DNA from: Stentor coeruleus
Lineage: Eukaryota > Ciliophora > Heterotrichea > Heterotrichida > Stentoridae
Direction: 5' to 3'
DNA length: 64,000 nucleotides
Assembly: GCA_001970955.1 (NCBI GenBank)
Contig: MPUH01000324.1
Coordinates: 1 to 64,000, forward strand
In this document: positions 1-9,819 of the stretch, in pieces
Layout: each line of letters opens with the position of its first letter
Numbering within the stretch: position 1 is the stretch's first letter
The notes under the pieces: generated by a model
Seen by the model: only the letters and a program-made list of their open reading frames with translations
Told to the model about the DNA's origin: nothing
Database searches by the model: none
Position numbers and translations under genes: made by a program

Positions 1-56
1 CACATCCAGTCCTTTCGAAAGTGACCATTTGGAATCACGTTGTTGTGCTTGACCAT
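1..56 (-). CDS. RPL13: Ribosomal protein eL13 (RPL13), N-terminal fragment
   Basis: The reverse strand opens with an ATG at 56..54 and reads MVKHNNVIPNGHFRKDWM before running off the window. This is the highly conserved start of large-subunit ribosomal protein eL13, which in plants begins almost identically (MVKHNNVIPNGHF). The protein is a structural component of the cytosolic 60S ribosome. Only 18 codons are present; the rest lies to the left of the window. The local base composition is clearly richer in GC than the spacer that follows at 57 onward, and that spacer is C-poor on the plus strand, as seen upstream of other minus-strand genes here. The call rests on a short but distinctive match recalled from family knowledge, not on a database search. 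Confidence 0.85.
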   Translation of the reverse strand, partial: MVKHNNVIPNGHFRKDWM

Positions 57-1131
57 TTTATATGGCAGATAGTGATTAGGTTAAAATATTTATGATAAAA
101 GTTGTTCATAAGAAAACTTAGGGGATATATAATATTGTTTAAGAATACTTGTTAAAAAGGAAATAATTAAGTATTTGTTTTTAAGCTTTTGATATATAAT
201 TTAATGTTTTAGAGATTAATTAATTATTATGAAATATAGATTAGAGATTATCTTTTAAGACTTTGATATTTTTTTTAGAGATTTTTAAACTTGGAGATTG
301 AGGAAAAAAATTATTTTTATTGTTTTAAGTTGAATAAAAGTAATGATAAGTTATTGTTTTGATAATAAGGATGATTTTTGGTTTTTATAGTTTGTGAGAA
401 CTTTTTTAAGAAAGTAAGTTTTTCTCTTAATTTTTGAGGTGTGATAACTTTATTTTCTGAAGATTTTTATATATGAGAATTGCTTGTTATCTTGTGTAAA
501 TAAGGGATTAAAATTATAATAATAATACAAATAATGATGAAAGCAGAAGTACTAATAGATTAAAAATCTTATCAAAAGCTGCTATGAATTTAAGAAAAGG
601 GTTGTATTTTGTACTTATGATTTCAAAACATTTATATAACAGATATCTAAAAGTTCAGAAAATGGAAGATTGCTTAAATCATTAAAATATGCAACCAAAG
701 CAAAAAATCTTAGATTTTAAATTAAATTACTTTTTTCTTAGTCCCCTAAATATGGATAAAAAGTAACTTTATAAAATGGAGCTCAGTTTGATATTCTTTT
801 AGAAAATATACAGTCAAAAAATCCAAAATATTTGGTAAACTCCTTGGAGAAAAATCAAAAACTTCAAAATATTCTCCAAAGAAGGGGCCTTACCGATTAT
901 TTTTAGATTTCTTGATTATGCAATTTTTATATGTTCATTTTTGTTTATATAATTTTGATATTTTTAAAGTTTTATACATTCACTTTTGTTTTAATATCAT
1001 TTCAAAAGGAGGGAAGTCAGAAAAACCCTTCAGCTTTAAAGAAATTTTCCAGATTACCCTTTCTCAAATCTTCTATTATTATATATATATATTTAAAGCT
1101 TTAAAATATTAAGTCTAAGCTATATTAGTAA
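57..1131. other. Intergenic spacer, eL13 upstream / FAR-DHAPAT downstream
   Basis: This AT-rich spacer of about 1.1 kb lies between the start of eL13 and the stop codon of the lipid-synthesis fusion gene. From about 80 to 530 the plus strand is conspicuously poor in C, the pattern found upstream of minus-strand genes across the window. At about 530-690 a 50-odd-codon plus-strand stretch (NNDESRSTNRLKILSKAAMN and onward) looks faintly coding but has no start and no recognisable match. Nothing else is supported. Confidence 0.6.
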
Positions 1132-4100
1132 TTAAAAACTATTTACCATCTTTATAAGCGACGTTTTCCTAAATGCATTGATATGCTCTAAAAGCTCTTG
1201 ACTTTTAACTTCATCTTTCAAGTAATCTTCAGTAAATACAATTCCTACTGAACTACTTTCCAATATTTTCATATTCTCATAATTGCTAATAGCTTTTATT
1301 ATATTATCCTGTGAACAAGATTCATAATAAAGAATTGACCTATCTTCAAATAAATTTTCAGCAAACCATTGAACACTCTGAATGAATTTCTTATACGGAA
1401 GTGGATCTCTATATCTTAAAGCACTAGAAAATGTTATAACAATCCAATATGTATCTAAAGATGGCCAAATAAGACTACAAAGGAAAGTTATACCAAGTTC
1501 TCCTGAGCGAATAATACGATATTTATCATCAATTTCCTCAATAATTCCTCTTTTAATCAGCATTTCTATAGCTTTTGCTTGTGGTTCAGGACTACGAATA
1601 CTTTCTCTTAAATAATATTCAGATTCAAGTAAAGCACAGAGAAAGTTAATTTCTTCCATAAGTCTTTTCTTTTGAACACCTTCACCCCAAGCTAATTTTT
1701 CACCAAAGCTGAAAAGCGCACATGCTACTATAGCTTCCAAAGCGAATATAAAATGAAGTGAGTTTCTATAATATGAAAGCATAAGTATATTTTGATAATC
1801 ACTTTCAACAGTAACACTAGGTTCAAAAAGATCTTTTTTATGTCTGACAACTGAGTCTAAATGGTTAAGTGCATTCCTTACAGCTATTGATGCATTCCCA
1901 GCACCTAATCCAGCTACTCTATACCCACGGAATTTGACTTCATCTCTTAGCCATTCAACTTTTTTTATTAACTCATCTTCTGATACTCCTCTTCTATGCA
2001 TCATAAGCACAGCAGCTACTAAAGTACTTGCTAAAATAGCTAAACTTTCTTGTAACCTTAACACAACTTCTTGACTAAGTTTTTTAGTTACAGGTATTCT
2101 ATGAGACTCATTAACAACAGGATCTAATTCTAAACTTGCACTGAAATCTTTAAGAGAAATCAAGTCGCCAATAACAATATGGATTTTCCCAAAATTCATG
2201 TTGAGTATTTTCACAGCTTTTATAATCCTTGATAATGATTCTCGAACTTTTTCTTCTCCTAATAGTTCTAAAGGAAAAGTTTCACCTTCTAATACTCTAT
2301 CATAGTTTATGGTTATAGGTAGAAATTTAACATCAGATACTGTTCCTTGATAATAAGTTTCAGCACACATAGAAAGTAAGCCAACTTTTGGTGGAGCTGT
2401 CTTTCCTGATCTAGTTCGAGTTCCTTCAATGAAAAACTCAACAACTTGCTGATCTTTAAGTAACTGTTGAACATATTCAGTAAGAATTGCTGTATAAAGA
2501 GAATTAGCACCTTTACCACGTTTGATATAAAATGCTCCAGAATACTTGAATAGTTTATTTATAAGCAATATTTCTAGAAAATCTTCTGCTGCGGCAATAT
2601 ATGGCATTTTTATACCAAAGCTAAAGAATAAATAAGATACAATTAAAAAATCAATATAACTTCTATGACTTGGTAAAATGACTAAAGGCACATTGCTATT
2701 GTTTATTATCTTAGCCATTTCATTTAATTGATTATGATTTACAACAACTTTTTCATATATAGCCCTCCAAAACTTTCTCAGTCCCCAAGCAAACATTCTA
2801 ACAACTGGCATTCTTAAATCACTTATCATAACATCAATAATTTCTAATGCATGATTATTAGCTTCTTTAACCGTAAGAGGATTTTTCTGTGTTGTTAATT
2901 CTTCAATAACTTTTTTAACCCTTGGAGCATTTAGTATTAAAGATCTCATCTCTTTTATATCTCTAGTTTTTGTATTCTTCCCGGTATTATAAGCCCATCT
3001 AATATCAGAAAAATATGAATAGTATTTAAATTCAGAAATAAGGTCAAGTGCATGTGGTTCATCTGGTGTTTCAACTTTTTCCTTTAAAATATTTTTTTTA
3101 AGCCCTTGTGCATAGTTTGTTAAATAAATTCGCCAATCAAGAGTTGAAACATCAAAATCAAAAACCTGTAAGTCCCTTGGAGACATAATTTTAAGTAACT
3201 CTACAACTTGTTGGGACTCAAAAATCCATTCATGCATAGTAAAATGTGAAAAAACCCTTGAAATCATACTTTCTCTCTGAATAAGTTTTTTAATCTTCTG
3301 TGAACTTTTCACTAACGAAGGTATTCCTGATACTTTAGCCACAGTGCTTAAGACTGAAGCAGGGAGTAATCTTTTAAAATATCTCAATCCTTTATAAACT
3401 GAATAATTTGGAGTAAGAGTTAAATTACATTTGCCTATACCTTTTTCTGTTGGATAACGATTCCAATATGCACTAATAACATTATTACAATTTTTCCATG
3501 TAACAGGATTTCTAGCACTTGTCCCTATATGTATAACAGGTAATTTACCAACTTTACAAGCATATGCAGCAGCAACAATAACACAATTAACTACACAATC
3601 TACAGGTATTTGATCTCCAATAAAGTTTTGATTTCCCATAGCAACTTTGATTACTCCTAAACCAACACTTAAATAAAAAACCCCAGCTGCAGATACACTA
3701 TCAACCCAACCAGGATATGGTTCCTTCCAACTTCCTCCAATAATAGTTGGTCTTACAATACATAATGGTAATCCTTGAGCTTCTTTCATTAAAATCTGTT
3801 CAGTAAGGCATTTAGTAAATGTATATGTATTAGGATACTTCCCAAGAATTTTCGGAGTCTGTTTTTCAATTATTTCTACTGGTATTGATAAAAGCTCTTT
3901 AAGTTTTTCTTGTGGATTTCCAGTATAAGGATATACTTTTTCTTGAACCCAGCCTTCTTTATCACAATTTACATATGCAGTTGATATTTGAACGAAAGCA
4001 TGAAGATTTCGGCATTGCTTGGCTAACTCAACAACTTTTAGTGTCCCTAGGGTATTTATCTGTAAAGCTTGGTCTAATCTTTGATTAAAATCAACTGAAG

Positions 4101-4449
4101 CTGCGGAGTTTATTATTATGTTTACGTTATTCTTGAGCATTAAAAAGTCTTCTCCTGAAAGATCTAAGCCTTTTTTCAGCATATCTCCACTTACTGGGAT
4201 GAGTTTAGGCATGATGTAAGAGTCAAAGTTAGAGTACATTTTTTTGAGTCGGTCAAAACAAGGTGATTCTATTATTTCCTTCTGAAATCGTTCATGTATA
4301 CTGCTTCCTTTTTTGGGCCGCACAAATACGTATATTTTTGATACTTGAGGTATGGAAAAAAGGATCTTTTCAAGAAGGACTTTGCCTACAAAGCCGGTGC
4401 AACCAGTTATGAGTATGCTTTTCCCTGAATAGAAGCTTTCAACCATCAT
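1132..4449 (-). CDS. Fatty acyl-CoA reductase / DHAP acyltransferase fusion (FARAT-like)
   Basis: A single 1105-aa protein carries two enzymes. Residues about 1-480 are a fatty acyl-CoA reductase: the Rossmann loop ILITGCTGFVGKVLL near residue 12, a YTFTK catalytic Y-x3-K near 210, and a C-terminal FAR domain. Residues about 560-1100 are a glycerol-3-phosphate/DHAP acyltransferase, with HRSYID (the H-x4-D catalytic box, near 594), EGTRTRSGK near 675 and LPITINYDR. The two activities make a fatty alcohol and 1-acyl-DHAP, the two precursors of ether lipids. A fusion with this architecture (TtFARAT) has been characterised in Tetrahymena, and its activity there is established; transfer to this protein is inference. 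No PTS1 ends the protein (it ends in MVNSF), so peroxisomal location cannot be read from the C-terminus. A second ATG directly follows the first. Stop codon TAA. No intron is seen. Confidence 0.93.
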   Translation of the reverse strand: MMVESFYSGKSILITGCTGFVGKVLLEKILFSIPQVSKIYVFVRPKKGSSIHERFQKEIIESPCFDRLKKMYSNFDSYIMPKLIPVSGDMLKKGLDLSGEDFLMLKNNVNIIINSAASVDFNQRLDQALQINTLGTLKVVELAKQCRNLHAFVQISTAYVNCDKEGWVQEKVYPYTGNPQEKLKELLSIPVEIIEKQTPKILGKYPNTYTFTKCLTEQILMKEAQGLPLCIVRPTIIGGSWKEPYPGWVDSVSAAGVFYLSVGLGVIKVAMGNQNFIGDQIPVDCVVNCVIVAAAYACKVGKLPVIHIGTSARNPVTWKNCNNVISAYWNRYPTEKGIGKCNLTLTPNYSVYKGLRYFKRLLPASVLSTVAKVSGIPSLVKSSQKIKKLIQRESMISRVFSHFTMHEWIFESQQVVELLKIMSPRDLQVFDFDVSTLDWRIYLTNYAQGLKKNILKEKVETPDEPHALDLISEFKYYSYFSDIRWAYNTGKNTKTRDIKEMRSLILNAPRVKKVIEELTTQKNPLTVKEANNHALEIIDVMISDLRMPVVRMFAWGLRKFWRAIYEKVVVNHNQLNEMAKIINNSNVPLVILPSHRSYIDFLIVSYLFFSFGIKMPYIAAAEDFLEILLINKLFKYSGAFYIKRGKGANSLYTAILTEYVQQLLKDQQVVEFFIEGTRTRSGKTAPPKVGLLSMCAETYYQGTVSDVKFLPITINYDRVLEGETFPLELLGEEKVRESLSRIIKAVKILNMNFGKIHIVIGDLISLKDFSASLELDPVVNESHRIPVTKKLSQEVVLRLQESLAILASTLVAAVLMMHRRGVSEDELIKKVEWLRDEVKFRGYRVAGLGAGNASIAVRNALNHLDSVVRHKKDLFEPSVTVESDYQNILMLSYYRNSLHFIFALEAIVACALFSFGEKLAWGEGVQKKRLMEEINFLCALLESEYYLRESIRSPEPQAKAIEMLIKRGIIEEIDDKYRIIRSGELGITFLCSLIWPSLDTYWIVITFSSALRYRDPLPYKKFIQSVQWFAENLFEDRSILYYESCSQDNIIKAISNYENMKILESSSVGIVFTEDYLKDEVKSQELLEHINAFRKTSLIKMVNSF

Positions 4450-4775
4450 AATTATTATGAAGAAAAATTCTAAAGATTTTGATGAAGGAAATGAGAGGAG
4501 GGGGTAAATATTGTATTAAAAGACTGTATTTGTTGGATGTGGGTATTGGGATTTTAGGATTTTAGGATTAAAATGATTAGATATAGTTTGTGTTAGTTTT
4601 CTAATAGAATTGTTCTTTTTGAGACTCATAGAAATGATTAGAGGTATATGTGATTTTATATTAGTTTATATGTAATGGTGTAGTGATTATGAATATTATG
4701 TGTTTAAGATTTAGTTGTATAAGTTATTTGATTTTAATTAATTTTTATAAAACTCAGGGACTTGTAAACAGTTTC

Positions 4776-4808
4776 TTACTATTACAAACATACTCTTATC
4801 ACAACTCA
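4776..4808 (+). repeat. 33-nt direct repeat, copy 1
   Basis: The segment beginning TTACTATTACAAACATACTC is identical over 33 nt to 4985-5017. The flanks of the two copies differ, so the duplication is confined to this short segment. It could be a shared regulatory element of the two divergent genes or a small dispersed repeat. Confidence 0.9.
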
Positions 4809-4984
4809 TAGATATGGCATGAGTCATTTAAATTCATATTAAAGCTTAAAAGATGATTGTTGATTGTTTGATTGGATGAAAAACTTAGCTTTAGGTATTT
4901 TTTGATATACCCAGGAACGACTTAATTTCCATGAACTATTTGTATTGACCAACTTCAAAAACTTAACCAAATTATTTCCTTAGT

Positions 4985-5017
4985 TTACTATTACAAACAT
5001 ACTCTTATCACAACTCA
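4985..5017 (+). repeat. 33-nt direct repeat, copy 2
   Basis: This is the second exact copy of the 33-nt segment at 4776-4808, in the same orientation and about 209 nt further right. It lies about 240 nt upstream of the beta-propeller-like gene start. Confidence 0.9.
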
Positions 5018-5253
5018 AAACATGCGAAATAATCAGTTTGTTATAAAAATTATACAAAATTATTACACACCATTTACAAAAGCTCTTTTGAAAATTTTAT
5101 TTTTTGACTTCAACTACAAGCTATTTCGTTTATGATTTAGAAATTTTAATCTAAGCTTATCCTATTCTATTTCATTATAAAAACTATATTATAAAAGAAA
5201 TATAATCCCTTTTCTATTTATTAGTCTTTCTTCTAAAACATATCCTATAATTT

Positions 5254-6729
5254 ATGCATATTCTGCATTGGATTCTTATCATCTGTGGAGTAGTTTTCAG
5301 CAAGGATATGCTAGAGCAAGAAACTGATCTAACCATCGAACTTATCAAAAAACTCGAAAACAAAATAGAAAAACTCGAGGAAATCAGATCAAATTTGCTA
5401 TCTTCAGGAACATCAATTCCTGTAAACTTTACTTAGATCGGTGACACATGGAAATCCTGGCTTGAACCTCAAGATTCTCTTCCAAACCGTTTTCATCTTT
5501 CTACATCAGTTGCTTTATCCTCAAACATTGTAGATTTCGATTTTCTCGCACATCGTATATGGAAGATCCCAAGTCTTGCCATTTGCACTAAAGATGGAAG
5601 AATTCTTGTCTATACAGCCGAAGGAATTTTATTTAAAGAAATTCAAACTGGTAATGAAATATTATACTGTAGTTGTTCAACATCATCTGAAGAACTTATT
5701 ATAGGTAGTGTAGATACTCAATATCTTCATGTTCATTCTATATCATTAAATACAACTCAAATCAACACAATATCTATAATAACAGAAAAAAAACTTTTTG
5801 ATACTGATGAAGTAATTCCTTGTTCTTTAAATTACTATGTTAGAGTTGGGAAGAAAATGTGGATTATTGGGGATTCAAAAGGAGGTATAACTGTTTTTAG
5901 TCATGATGGAGAATTTATTGATCGTGTTAATACAAATATAGGGCCTATACTTACAATTGCCACTTTAGGTCAACAATTAATTGTTAGTGGAAAAAAACGA
6001 ATTGGGGTTTTTAATACAGCTAGTATGGAATTTACTACATTATGTTATGAAATGGTTAGTGATATTTATAGTATTGCTTTAGATAACACACCTGCAATTG
6101 TATTTGTTTCTATGGAAAATGGTGAAGTCATTGTTTTAGATACAAGGTATTCAATTAATAATGGACCTGCTTATTGTAAAGCAGTTTATAGACTTGTTGG
6201 GAAATTCCCTGGACATCTTGCTAGTATTCAAGGTAATTTGCTTTTATGGAACACTGGGAATATAATTGCATTTAATACAACTTTTTTAGAAATCGATGCA
6301 ACTGTTATGCCTCAGTATTATTCTCTGCCTATGAAAATTTCACATCTAGCCAAAAGCTATCGAGGTAATAGTAATAATATTGTTGCTTTGAGCTCAAATG
6401 ATGAAATCAGACTTTATAATATACAATCTCCTGAGATTCGAACTATTCAGGCATCATCATCATCAAACTTTGATTTAGGCGCTTTTAGATGGGTTATAGT
6501 TTTGGTAATCATTGTAATCTTCGTGGTTTATAAAGCTAAAAATAGAAAAACACGTAAAGAACTTGAAGTTGAACAATTAGAAAAAAGCTTAGAAGAATTG
6601 CAAGCATCAATGGAGAGTACATCTAAAATATCTGAAGATCTAACATCAAGATTCAAAACTGTAGAGGAAAGCACAAAGCAACTTAGAGGCTTTGAACGCT
6701 TTGCCAAAAAGAATAGTGATTCAGATTAA
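5254..6729 (+). CDS. Single-pass membrane protein with lumenal beta-propeller-like domain
   Basis: The gene joins two exons across a 15-nt intron at 5422-5436 (GTAAACTTTACTTAG), giving 486 aa. Residues 1-16 (MHILHWILIICGVVFS) form a signal peptide, followed by a short charged coiled coil. Residues about 60-400 contain repeated beta-strand-type sequences such as KIPSLAICTKDGRILVYTA, WIIGDSKGGITVFSHDGEF and AIVFVSMENGEVIVLDTRY, suggesting a WD40/PQQ-like propeller. One transmembrane helix follows near residue 412 (WVIVLVIIVIFVVYKAK), then a cytosolic coiled coil. The topology is that of a type I membrane protein of the secretory pathway. I do not recognise the specific family; its function is unknown. 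Stop codon TAA. Confidence 0.85.
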
Positions 6730-7844
6730 CAACTAATCAGAGTTTAGTTATCAATTATATTTTTTAGTTCTTTTGATTCTAGCCTTTCTTCAAGTTCTGA
6801 TATTTATTCTTCTGAAGATTCTTCAGCCTGTAGTCCACTCAAAATTTGTTGTACCCAAATGATTTGCTTTTCAATTTTATAGTCATCAGAAGTGGACAAT
6901 ATGCATTTTTTAATCTGTAAAGCTGGAAAAACTTTGAATTCTAGAGTAATCATAGTTACAGTCAGATTTCACATAAGCTTCCCATTTCTGTTTTCCAACT
7001 CCAGATTAATAATATTATGTCCAATTATGAATTTGAAGTCTTTAACTTCAATAATTCTATCATTTCTTTGTATTGATTTTAAGTACTGCAACAAAGAAAA
7101 AAAAAGCTAAGTCGTTCTAGTCTAGGTTCTTTTCACCTTTTCTTCCTTTGGTGAAGGTTTCTTTGATCCTAAACATTTATAGTCTTTTATGAGAAAATTA
7201 ATTTAAGATGATATTAATATATATTAAATGATTTAAAAAGGTAATAATTTGTCTTTGATTTGGTAAAATGAGTGAAGAGTAATATGTAGTAGAGAATTTT
7301 CTAATAATATTATTCTGAGATTATTATATGGAATAGAGAGGCTGTCACTTTATATTCTTCAAGATTTTTGTCTAGGAATAAGTAGGGACAATGACAGAAT
7401 TCTTTCTCTAGAAAAAAAATAATACAGAAATCTTTTCAGCTTCTTATCGCATGAACTATAGAAAACATTTTTTTAAGTGTAAAAATGCAAAGTTATGAGG
7501 GAAAAAATGGAAAATCCAAATATTAGACCTAGGATGTTAGTTTTTAAAGTTCATTTTATTAATAATCCATTCCATAGGAAACTTAAATTCCCTTCAAAGC
7601 ATAATGTTTTATTAAAGTACCTCAACACACATAATCACAAAAAACTTATAATAATTGTATGAAAAAAAAATATTAAAAAACTATCAAAAATCACATGATT
7701 TGCTAAAAACATCAACATTTCATTATACAAAAAAACTCAATCATCAAAAAAACCCAACACAAATTCTATTACAATATCTTCACCCAAGCAATCCAATTTC
7801 AAAAATAGCATAATTATCAAAAAAATTATGATAATATCTAACTT
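6730..7844. other. Intergenic region around the decayed minus-strand sequence
   Basis: Apart from the putative decayed gene at 6744-7176, this region is AT-rich spacer. About 7200-7500 is C-poor on the plus strand, and about 7560-7840 is G-poor leading into the MORN gene. No RNA gene or repeat is evident. Confidence 0.5.
6744..7176 (-). pseudogene. Possible decayed minus-strand gene of unknown family
   Basis: The minus strand shows coding-like sequence from an ATG at 7176 (MFRIKETFTKGRKGEKN) through segments such as RIIEVKDFKFIIGHNIINLE and WVQQILSGLQAEESSEE to a terminal TAA at 6744. The reading is interrupted by at least three in-frame stops (TAG, TGA, TAA), and it changes frame at a poly-T tract near 7085-7095. 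None of the interruptions fits the 15-nt intron rule. The plus strand from about 7200 to 7500 is C-poor, as expected upstream of a minus-strand gene. I recognise no family. It may instead be chance open sequence. Confidence 0.3.
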
Positions 7845-8789
7845 ATGGGATTGAACGTGTCTTGCTTAAACAATTCAACACAATTGTCAGATCACATTTT
7901 CGAGCCAATACTAACAAAAAGAACTCTTAACCCTGAAAAAGCTCTTAGATGCGTGATAAAAATCCAGTCAGCATGGCGAGGAAGCAAAGTAAGAAAATAT
8001 TACATATTAAAACAGTTACCCGATTACAGAACTCCTAAATCAAAACTTGCCGAAGAGCAGTTAGGTGAATATATATACCCAGAGCTTAAACTCCAAGGTA
8101 CATCAATTAATATTCCAAAAAGAATTCATGATGGCGGTGCTTATCTAGGAGAATGGGTAGATAAAAAAAGACATGGAAAAGGTATTCAAATTTGGCCAGA
8201 TGGATCAAAATACATAGGATATTGGTATAATGATGAAAAAAATTTTCATGGACGATTAATCCATGGGAATGGAGATGTTTATGAAGGTGAATGGAAAAAC
8301 GGTAAAGCAACAGGAATTGGTGAGTTTATGCATTTAAATGGAGCTCGGTATGTTGGTGAATGGCTTGATGATAAGCAACATGGGAATGGTAAAGAGTATT
8401 GGCAAGATGGGGCAAGGTATATCGGGTCGTTTTATGAAGGGAAAAAACATGGTTTAGGGGAGTTTTATTGGTCTGATGGATCTTTTTATAAAGGTGAATT
8501 TTGTAACAATAACATTGAAGGAAATGGAACTTATTATTGGAATGATGGAAGAGTTTATATAGGCTCATGGATTAACAATAAAATGCATGGACATGGGAAT
8601 TTCCAATGGCCAGATGGGAAAAAATTCACAGGTACTTATTATCAAGATAAAAAACATGGACAAGGGGTATTTAGATGGCCTGATGGAAGAATATTTATGG
8701 GAAACTGGAATCATGGAAAACAAGAAGGACAAGGGAAATTTTTATTCCCAAATTTAGTTCCTCAAGTATCTAATGCTTATATGTCTTAA
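7845..8789 (+). CDS. IQ-motif and MORN-repeat protein, predicted lipid-anchored
   Basis: This 314-aa protein begins MGLNVSCLNN, which fits the N-myristoylation consensus (Gly2, Ser6) with a nearby Cys7 for palmitoylation, so it is probably membrane-bound. A classical IQ motif (IKIQSAWRGSKVRKYY, residues 38-53) should bind calmodulin or a centrin-like protein. From about residue 98 to 305 there are eight or nine MORN repeats of the form GEW..GxGxxxWxDGxxYxG. MORN proteins scaffold membrane and cytoskeleton contacts, and in ciliates they are common in cortex and basal bodies. A similar IQ+MORN protein lies at 16429. No intron is seen. Stop codon TAA. The domain call is firm; the cellular role is inferred. 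Confidence 0.93.
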   Translation: MGLNVSCLNNSTQLSDHIFEPILTKRTLNPEKALRCVIKIQSAWRGSKVRKYYILKQLPDYRTPKSKLAEEQLGEYIYPELKLQGTSINIPKRIHDGGAYLGEWVDKKRHGKGIQIWPDGSKYIGYWYNDEKNFHGRLIHGNGDVYEGEWKNGKATGIGEFMHLNGARYVGEWLDDKQHGNGKEYWQDGARYIGSFYEGKKHGLGEFYWSDGSFYKGEFCNNNIEGNGTYYWNDGRVYIGSWINNKMHGHGNFQWPDGKKFTGTYYQDKKHGQGVFRWPDGRIFMGNWNHGKQEGQGKFLFPNLVPQVSNAYMS

Positions 8790-8887
8790 TACAATTATAA
8801 ACTGTAGACTAAAAAATATATAAATTTATATAGATTGTAAGGCTAATCTAAAGATTAACCAAATAAGTATTCTGTTAATTTATAAAA

Positions 8888-9049
8888 GGCGGGGAGGCGA
8901 CAAGCGCACGTCCCCACTGCCAGAAATTTAGCAGTCAGCTGTCCCGAACGGGAAGCTGTAGGGCTTTACAGCATCAAAGTGCGAATGACCTGCTCCACCC
9001 TAAGCGGTCTTCCTTCTTGATCAAAGACACACTCCAACCAGGTAAGTGA
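8888..9049 (-). ncRNA. U1: U1 spliceosomal snRNA
   Basis: This GC-rich island in AT-rich spacer reads on the minus strand as a complete U1 snRNA of about 162 nt (human 164). The 5' end carries ACUUACCUG (9047-9039), the arm that pairs with 5' splice sites. Stem-loop 1 closes with GUCUU/AAGAC around UGAUCAAGAAGG, close to the U1-70K loop (GAUCAxGAAG). A UUCGCACUUUGA segment matches the U1A loop region, CCCGUUCGGG forms stem-loop 3, and AAUUUCUGG (8928-8920) is a perfect Sm site. A GGGGA/UCCCC-closed stem-loop 4 ends the RNA. The exact ends are uncertain by a few nt; the bases before ACUUACCUG are UC rather than the usual AU. U1 recognises introns during splicing, including presumably the 15-nt introns seen in this window. 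Confidence 0.95.
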
Positions 9050-9065
9050 ATTTAACTCCGATGAT

Positions 9066-9443
9066 AGTATTTATACTGATTTTTCTTGGAATTTAATATG
9101 GGATGATGCTTTTTAATAAAAATTTTTTATTTTAATCAAAGTTTCTATCAGGATTTTAATAGTGTTTTTCTTGTGTATCTAAATAGAATCTTCATTTTAG
9201 AGCTGATTCTTGAGTTGAAATCTTTGAGCAGATGATTTATATTTTTTTTTTTCATACAAAAGTATAATATCTGAAATCAGAAACAAATTCCCTGTGTATC
9301 TGTATAAACGCAGCTCCTATTGTATCAGCATCTGTACTTTCTATCTATATTAAATGCTAAGAAAATCAATCTTATTCTCAAACTTTTTTGTATAAAATCC
9401 AACCAAACCAAATTTCTACAAATCTTCTCAATCAAATACCCAT
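9066..9443. repeat. Near-identical direct repeat, copy 1 (next to U1)
   Basis: About 378 nt here recur at 9445-9819 with only about eight differences (substitutions and small indels, about 2%). This copy begins about 17 nt upstream of the U1 snRNA 5' end and ends directly at the single N at 9444. The abutting of two near-identical copies on one N suggests an unmerged contig overlap or two alleles placed in tandem, rather than a biological duplication. Confidence 0.9.
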
Positions 9444-9444
9444 N

Positions 9445-9819
9445 AGTATTTATACTGATTTTTCTTGGAATTTAATATGGGATGATGCTTTTTAATAAGA
9501 ATTTTTTATTTTAATCAAAGTTTCTATGAGGATTTTAATAGGGTTTTTTCTTGTGTATCTAAATAGAATCTTCATTTTAGAGCTGATTCTTGAGTTGAAA
9601 TCTTTGAGCAGATGATTTATATATTTTTTTTCATACAAAAGTATATCTGAAATCAGAAACAAATTCCCTGTGTATCTGTATAAACGCAGCTCCTATTGTA
9701 TCAGCATCTGCACTTTCTATCTATATTAAATGCTAAGAAAATCAATCTTATTCTAAAACTTTTTTGTATAAAATCCAACCAAACCAAATTTCTACAAATC
9801 TTCTCAATCAAATACCCAT
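9445..9819. repeat. Near-identical direct repeat, copy 2
   Basis: This is the second copy of the segment at 9066-9443, starting immediately after the N at 9444. It is not followed by a U1 gene; it runs into ordinary spacer downstream of the minus-strand GNAT gene. It contains no open reading frame or RNA-like structure that I can support. Confidence 0.9.

Larger units (their letters stand above)
4450..5253. other. Divergent intergenic region with an exact 33-nt direct repeat
   Basis: This spacer separates two divergent genes. Its left half (to about 4740) is C-poor on the plus strand and its right half (from about 4960) is G-poor, so the skew switches near the middle. An identical 33-nt segment occurs at 4776-4808 and 4985-5017. 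No coding or RNA gene is visible. Confidence 0.7.

Noticed and set aside
530-690. Weak coding-like stretch (NNDESRSTNRLKIL and on)
   Set aside because: No start codon, no family and only about 58 codons; chance open frame is the simpler view.
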